This document shows positions 58,118 to 64,000 of a DNA stretch of 64,000 nucleotides, piece after piece. The notes under the pieces were generated by a model. That model was not told where the DNA came from, did not search any database, and saw nothing but the letters and a program-made list of their open reading frames with translations. The translations under genes and the position numbers were made by a program. The DNA lies in assembly GCA_037127255.1 (NCBI GenBank), contig JBANSL010000003.1:50872314-50936313 (forward strand). The letters are read 5' to 3'. Source of the stretch: Persicaria tinctoria (lineage: Eukaryota; Streptophyta; Magnoliopsida; Caryophyllales; Polygonaceae). Numbering within the stretch: the first letter of the stretch is position 1; every line of letters begins with the position of its first letter.

Positions 58118-59112
58118 GTCACACCCAACAAGAAACCCCTAGGAAGACCTCCGAAATAGCTCTGCAAGTGGACTGCAGTGTTGCGCTTGATGATGTGGTT
58201 ACTTCTGACGACAACGATGAGGACGTTCGGGACACTTCTCTTGAGTTAGCTATTGTACCTGTTGAGAATGCTCCTAATGTTGAGACTTATGAAGTTCATA
58301 GGGTTCTTGAGCCTAATGATATTGTTCCTCTTGATTGCTCAATGTTCCCTATGACAGGTGTTGTTTTTGAGGTTCCTTTGCCTCAAATTCTGCTGGCGCC
58401 ATCTCAAGTTGATTGTCAAGGAAGCTACTTTTTAGTGGTTGCTCCTTCCCCTTTGATCATCAACGACTCGATTCGAGGACGAATCGAAGCTAAGAAGGGG
58501 AGAATGATGCGGATCAAGATGGCCTTCTGTGGGTCAAACAATGATCTTGATCCAGGAGAGCTCTCAAGAACGATTCGAGGGCCATTGATAGCAAAGAGTT
58601 ACTTCCTCAAGAGGAAGAAGAAGGCGCCACCATGGATTGAAGAAAAGATATTTTATTTATTTAATTATTATTATTATTATTAGTTTTTATATTCTTTCCA
58701 TATTTAGTTACTCCTATGTTAGTTGGAGTTATTTATGGAATGTCTTAATTTTAGTAATACTTAGTTAGGTGAATAAAAGGGAAAAGGAAAGTTTATCTCT
58801 TCTAGATATTTTCCTTGTCCACTAAGTAGGAATATTTATCTAGGATTGTTATTAGGATTTAATATTTATTTATCTAAGCCAAAACTATATATTTTGTAAA
58901 GATAGAATTGGTATAGTTCCCTATTTAAACTCATGTTTTACATTTAATAAAAATCAGATTGGAAATTATATTGAGGAACCCTTTTTAGGATTAAAAAGGT
59001 TCTTCAATCCTCCAATCCAAAAGCTTTGGATTCAAATTGTTATTCTTCCTCATTCATACTCACAAAATCAAACACAAAGAAGAAACACATCCTGAAAAAC
59101 CGTCGCTGAACT

Positions 59113-60060
59113 AGTGTACCTGTCGCTGAATCTGCCAGAGCCGTCGCCAGCGTCAGGGCCGCGCCCGCGACTTTTCCAGCAGTGTTGCAATTGCTCTCTT
59201 TGTGTTGTTGCTTGTGTTCTTGTTTTGCTTCCGCCATTCCCACACCCTTCTTACCTTCAAGATACTTGTCAACATCAAGGATATCAAGAATATTGCAAGA
59301 TCGGGCCATCAACCGTTTGGGGTTCTTGATCTTGAGCCCACGGGCGAAGGATTGAGGATTCCAAACGTATCAAGGGAGGCTAACATAAGCCAGACCTAGT
59401 CGAGGCGGCGGAAAACCGGTGATGGCGACGGGCTGGCGGAGCCGAGAGACATAAGAGGTGAGGGTGACGGGCTGGCGAGCAGCGGCCATGGTGGCGGCTA
59501 AAGAGGTGAAGGCTGGTGCGAAGGCTTTGTAGAAACAAAGGTGGAGGACGCAAACGAAGGTTGTGAGAGACGATGGAGGTCGGAGAGTTACGACGGTGAG
59601 CCGAGGGCTACTATCGGTATCAAGGAGCATGGTGGTGGACTGGTGGCAGCAGCAACCGAGGGCGGCGGCATAAATCTAGGTTAAAGGGAGGCGGCGGGCC
59701 ACACAAAAAAACACTTAGAAAGAGAAAAAAAAAATTTCTTGAATTTAGGTTTTGGGGCGGTTTTTGGATTTTCAATCAATGATTCAATTCGTTGGCCAAA
59801 ATTTTTTATCTTGAATTTAGGTTTTGGGGCGGTTTTTAGATTTTATCTTTAATGGCTCCTTGTGAGAACTTTACTTTTTACTTCTTGTCTTTGAAAGTTG
59901 ATAAATTTTACTAATTTGAGGGGTACACCAAATTTAAGGTAGGTTTGATCAATTTGAGTATGATTAATCATTTTTCATAACCATAAAATATCCCATAGCC
60001 GATTGTTAACTTGACGACCCCTTTAGAAATTAGGAGATAAGTCGGTGAGAATGTATATCT
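59113..60060. other. GC-rich unassigned region with a 72-bp tandem duplication
   Basis: The sequence 59400-59700 is rich in GGCGGCGG/ACGGGCTGGCG and contains no recognised gene. CTTGAATTTAGGTTTTGGGG occurs at 59738 and 59810. Upstream, GTCGCTGAA repeats (59102 and 59123). Confidence 0.4.
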
Positions 60061-61200
60061 GAGGGGTATGATGTTCATGATTATATGAGTTTGTTTAGGG
60101 TGATTAGTATATGTTACTTGGGATCTAAAGATGATAAAATCCATTTAATGGTACAAATAAAAAGAGGAAGAAGAAGAAGAAGAAAGAATATGCAACTAAT
60201 TGAAGTTGAGAAGAGTTGGATTTTGATGACCGCGATTTTAGCATGGTTTAGAGCTTTAATTCATACATTTCTGGTTAGTTTTGAGTCAATTTTGAGTTTC
60301 TTTTGTTTCATGTTTTGTAGGATTTCAGAGTCATTTTGGAGGAGATTAGATGCATTTTGGAGCTTAACGGAAGGCAGGGAAACTATGCTTTGAATGATGG
60401 AGGATTCATGAAGCAAATGGAGCTAAGGAGAGCTAGGACAATTCATGAAAGTGCCTTTTAAGCAACAATCCCCCAAACTCTACTTTTCCATCTCTTCTTG
60501 CTAGAACTTTGCCTAGGATTAACAAAAATTGGAACTGACAATCTCCATGCGGACGAATCTGATTCTATTATACTATAGTAGAGTCTTGATTAAAATTGTT
60601 TTGCTGAATCGAGAAACCCTTTCAACATATTTTGTTGTTTAAGTTTTTTTGAGATTCATTAAAAAGAAGTAAGGTCATTCTTTTGATTTGAGCATATGAT
60701 AGTTGTGTGACCGTAGAGATTGGTGTGAGCTATGATGGTTGGTGTTTATGATTTGGTTGTTCTTTTGATTCCCGGATCATTGGCACCACATTGCCTAAAT
60801 TGTTCCATACCCTATGATTTCTACCTTGGTCCCATTATAATCCTATTGAAAGACCTCATGATTTTTGTAATGTGTAAAGTCACTAGCGGTGGAGAATTAG
60901 ACCACTTATGCGAGTTGGGTGTAGTTAAGAAAACTAGGAATGAGTTTGAGTGTAAATAGTTGATCCCTAAACACATAACTAGTGAAACACGTATATTCAT
61001 TGTGGGGTTTGAAATGAATATGATTACTTGATTTAATTGATTATTGAGATTTTGTGCGATGACGTTATTGATTAATATTAGCTGGTTTTCCATATGCATA
61101 GAGATTATTGAGGTGGATACATGAATTGCTAGTCCGTGGGGTTGCAGAGCTAATTTTCTATTTGCTTGAGGACAAACAAAGGTTTAATGTAATGATACAT
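60061..61200 (+). other. 3' internal region of an Athila/Tat-type retroelement
   Basis: Noncoding sequence with the hallmark TTGCTTGAGGACAAACAAAG (61155-61175), which in this type of element stands just before the polypurine tract and 3' LTR. No pol gene remains. Confidence 0.55.
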
Positions 61201-62680
61201 CATGATTAAATAGGCATAATGGGTTGCATTTAGCTTGGTTTAATGTGTGTGTGTGTGTATTCCCTTCGTTCTGAAATATAAGTCTTTTACTATTCACGCA
61301 CGTTTTCTTTAGATGATAAAAAATATATAAATTATCAATTTTTTTATAAATTTTTTTAACTAATCTCACAATTATTAGTAAGAAGTATGAGATTATTAAA
61401 AAAATAATCGAAAAATTGATATTTTATATAGTTTTTATCATCCTAAGAAAACGCGCGTGAATAGTAAAAGACTTATATTTTAGAACGGATGGAGTATTGT
61501 ATAATTTAGTTATCATTTTGTATTTATATTCGCTATGTTAGTGCAGTCGGCATCTCCATGTTTTTATTGATTATTTCAGGGTAGATGTCGATTCGATGAG
61601 GAACGAGGAGACTCTTGGATGAAGGAAGAGTCAAGAGGAGGAAGAAAAGTGAAGAGCATAGGACCAAATTCGAAATTCGATAGCTTAAGTGAAGAACAAC
61701 TCAAAAAAAGTTGTCTCCCGATAAGCTGAAATTGCTTACACTTTCTAGAGGCCTTGGAGGTTCGATTGACTATTATAAGTATGTATTGGAAAGATCTTTC
61801 CCAGGGCTACAAATTTGGTGTTGACATCGAGACCAAATTTGAAAGGGAAAAAAGGCTATGAACAGTAAGCCGTCGTACGCCCCAAAGACCTGTTGACGAG
61901 TTCACAATTGCCTTTGGCTGCCTTGCGGCCCTTGGCGTAGCTGAACATTTATGCTATCTCTTCTTATATTAGAGGTCTTTTTTATATATTTTTAATAGTC
62001 CAACTTCTAAAGCCTGATTAAAAACACATTAGGGTTCCTTGTTAGATCATCTTATCCACGTTTTGCAGAGTGTTGAGAGGGTGTTTTTGAGGATGAGAAA
62101 CTAAACTCTCGTGGGTTTCGCCTGCAGTTTGGATCTTTAATTGGCGAATTGTGAGTTTTCTAATCTAGTTCTTATTCCTATTCGAATGTATTGACCTCTT
62201 TATGGTGAATTACTTGGATGTTCTTGATTCTTTCTTGTCTGAATAACTTGTTATAATTAACTCATTCAATTGCAAAGGTTTTGCAGATTTCTCATAGCGA
62301 ACATTAACCCAAGTAGCAAACCTATCCTGTTAGCACTAATAGGACTAATATGATGTGTAGGAAGTCAATTATATGTTTAATATCAACTCATAGCTTGATA
62401 TTGCATGTATCTTAATTAATTCATGTTCTTAATGTGTTAAATCTTAATCGTGTTAGGGTTACTTAGAGATAAGGATTACTGAGACTCGTAGGACTAGTAA
62501 AGTGTCAAATTATAGGTGAAACTAATTGTCTCAATTGTTAGTTTCCCACTCACTTGTTTATAGTTTCTTTTCTTAATGTGATTATTCTTACATAACTGAT
62601 ACGAATAATCATGAAAAGTAATAAGTCGTGAGTCAGTCTCTCACACTCTTACTAGCGCCAAGGCATTGAACCCCGTCAAA
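61201..62680 (+). repeat. 3' LTR (or solo LTR) related to the 53026-58117 family
   Basis: It starts TGATTAAATAGGCATAATGG, similar to the start of the TR-GAG-like LTR read on its own strand (TGATAGCATGC...GGCATAATAGG). The end is estimated near CCCCGTCA at about 62680. It contains a Stowaway MITE. A (GT)n run lies at 61245-61258. Confidence 0.55.
61260..61494. mobile_element. Stowaway-type MITE (Tc1/mariner)
   Basis: The 235-bp element has long terminal inverted repeats (TTCCCTTCGTTCTGAAATAT and, inverted, CTCCATCCGTTCTAAAATAT, extending about 50 bp) and is flanked by TA on both sides. The CTCCxTCCGTxC terminus is the Stowaway signature. The centre is AT-rich. Confidence 0.93.
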
Positions 62681-62689
62681 GAGTACATC

Positions 62690-64000
62690 AATAAAATCAA
62701 AAAGGTTTAGGGGTATCTGAAACTAACCACAGAGTCAGGGTTAAGCCACATCACGCATGTGCTGAAGACACAGTTGAGGCTAAATAATATACATCCTAAT
62801 CCTAAATAAAAATGTCTAATGCAGTATAAAAATTTAAATCACACAACATGCTGATATCATGATATAAATAAATGCAGTAAATGGCGTCGCAAAGAATGCC
62901 AAATGGCATAACTAATAATGCATATTTTATATGGTAATTTATAGGTGGTCTTAGGTGCATTAGAGAGTCGTATTGCGTGTTTCATAAGCTTATTCATATT
63001 CTTAGTTATTTGGAATTCGAAGTAGGGAATCTACGGTTTCTAGTGTTTATTTGTAGGTTATAAGATCCGGTCTCGAAAGGCGGAAAAAGAATGGAGCAAA
63101 TGGACAAAGAAGAGCTAAGGAGTAAGAGCGGAAATGGAGAACATGGAGAAATCCCATCTTTAAGGTTATGAGAAGTTGGAATTAGCTTCCGAAGTCTTCA
63201 TGAGAATCGTAGATCTTAGAAAGAGCTTTCCAACGCATATTCATATGTGTCAATCAGACAAAGGTTGACTCTAGAAAGTGTGTTATATGTTCAGCCTGCC
63301 AAAGCTGTCAGCACTGTAGAAACGGCACCCACCGCCTCGTGAGATCCCAGATTTGCAATACGCGTCCCAATCTATCTTTATGGGATCTCTTATATATATA
63401 TTTCCTAGGCTTGTGGCCGATGTCTTTGAGCCCTATATTGGAGATATTTCCAGCATTCTTTCAATCAACTAACATTCTATTCACGGTAAACTCAAAGAGA
63501 GATGAGAGGATTTAAGTTTAGGGATTTGAGGCGCGTTATGCTTGCCTAGAATTCTTGTGGTTTTGCTCTTATTCAAGACTTGGTTGATTGATTGTGAGAC
63601 TTGATTTCTGTATTATTCATGAGTTTATTTATCATCTTGTTCTTCATGTTATATTTGTGTTCCTTTCCATGACTGGCCATCTAGTTAGGAATTGCATCAA
63701 TGCTATGAATCCGTTGTTGGTTTCGCGATAGCAAACAAAGTCATTGATTTAGTGATATTTCTATGCCTTTGTAGTAGATGATAACAATTGATCTATGTTG
63801 TGTAGATTCGATTAGGACTGAGTTCGTTTTGCGCCTATCTGTCTTAATTGTATTGAATCAATGTGCCAATTTGTCTAAGTATTTGAGTTTTTAATGCTAT
63901 TCTTTAGTGATATTGAATAAAATGAGTGAATCTCTGCGGATCTGTCAACCTTAGTCAAGTCGACATAGGCTTAGGAATAATATTGATATCAACTCAAGGA
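62690..64000 (+). repeat. Further Athila/Tat-like LTR sequence running off the window
   Basis: It contains AGAGCTTTCCAACGCATATTC (63213), the same motif as in the LTRs at 54100 and 57743, and U5-like sequence, but no coding part. The borders cannot be fixed. Confidence 0.45.

Larger units (their letters stand above)
52415..58680 (+). pseudogene. Split retroelement ORF (Gln/Glu/Arg-rich)
   Basis: The first part has coiled-coil sequence (AEIEEERYQQQQQLLERQRQ) with about four stops, then an acidic region (52813-53025). The frame is broken by the 53026-58117 element and resumes in the same phase at 58123 after the duplicated GTCAC, running to TAG at 58681. The last part is acidic and then basic (KRKKKAPPW). 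No catalytic domain can be seen. It may be a gag-like or accessory protein; I cannot assign a function. Confidence 0.5.
52140..58939 (+). mobile_element. LTR-type element with a long Gln/Glu-rich ORF, split by a TR-GAG-like insertion
   Basis: A direct repeat of about 257 bp occurs at 52140-52397 and 58683-58939 and frames a coding region (52415-53025 and 58123-58680). The repeats are probably LTR parts; the left one is truncated at both sides (by the copia LTR at 52139 and by a deletion at 52397), while the right one may continue to about 59110. No PBS or pol is visible. The family is not recognised. Confidence 0.55.

Noticed and set aside
58105..58683. A separate gene starting at the ATG at 58105
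   Set aside because: That ATG lies in the LTR end of the TR-GAG-like element; the frame is the continuation of the ORF interrupted at 53025.
59040..59630. Minus-strand ORFs as a host gene
   Set aside because: GC-rich compositional frames next to an LTR end with no family motif.

Overview
The window is plant nuclear DNA and consists almost entirely of transposable elements. CACTA, hAT, Ty1/copia and chromodomain-type Ty3/gypsy elements, tRNA-Asp-primed Athila-like retrotransposons and Stowaway/hAT MITEs all occur together, with plant-type introns. Exon fragments resembling plant CSN3, DCP1, JmjC and F-box genes fit an angiosperm, probably a eudicot; I cannot name the genus. I see no intact host gene. 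Most coding sequence is transposon-derived and carries stops or frameshifts.

Layout, left half: a CACTA element (CACTA-1, 1-9182, left end outside the window) carries a TNP2-type transposase C-terminus and a second gene that joins a Ptta/En/Spm domain, three tandem copies of a DUF8039-like exon, and a Ulp1-type cysteine protease. It abuts a chromovirus-type Ty3/gypsy element (9183-35898). The RNase H region of that gypsy is split by a nest about 19.6 kb long. The nest holds an inverted Athila-like LTR (LTR-A1, from 11098), then a hAT (13338-30542, TSD GTCGAAAT/GTCGAGAT), then a gene-carrying CACTA (CACTA-2, 15689-29535, flanked by AAGG), then a gag-pro-only Athila-like retrotransposon (Athila-B, 17232-26557, TSD ATAAT, minus strand).

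Layout, right half: a solo LTR of the A family (36167-37988, TSD CCCTT), an old copia element on the plus strand (about 37994-44766) cut by a hAT MITE (39693-40244, TSD GTTTGAAC) and an old gypsy LTR, a second gene-carrying CACTA (CACTA-3, 44767-48302, TSD AAT), a minus-strand copia (about 48720-52139) with a DCP1 first exon behind its primer-binding site, a retroelement ORF (52140-58939) split by a 5.1-kb TR-GAG-like retrotransposon (53026-58117, TSD GTCAC), and remnants of Athila/Tat-type LTR elements to the window end with one Stowaway MITE.

The most unusual signals are non-coding. (i) Paired quasi-palindromes TCGAnnTCGA, set about 19-21 bp apart, fill the A- and B-family LTRs and recur inside the internal region of Athila-B. 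(ii) Two oppositely oriented copia copies carry arrays of short hairpins. (iii) Four variants of a stem-loop with compensatory stem changes precede a copia 3' LTR. (iv) A noncoding block is shared by two different retrotransposon families. Identifications of host fragments and families rest on recalled motifs; no database search was run.
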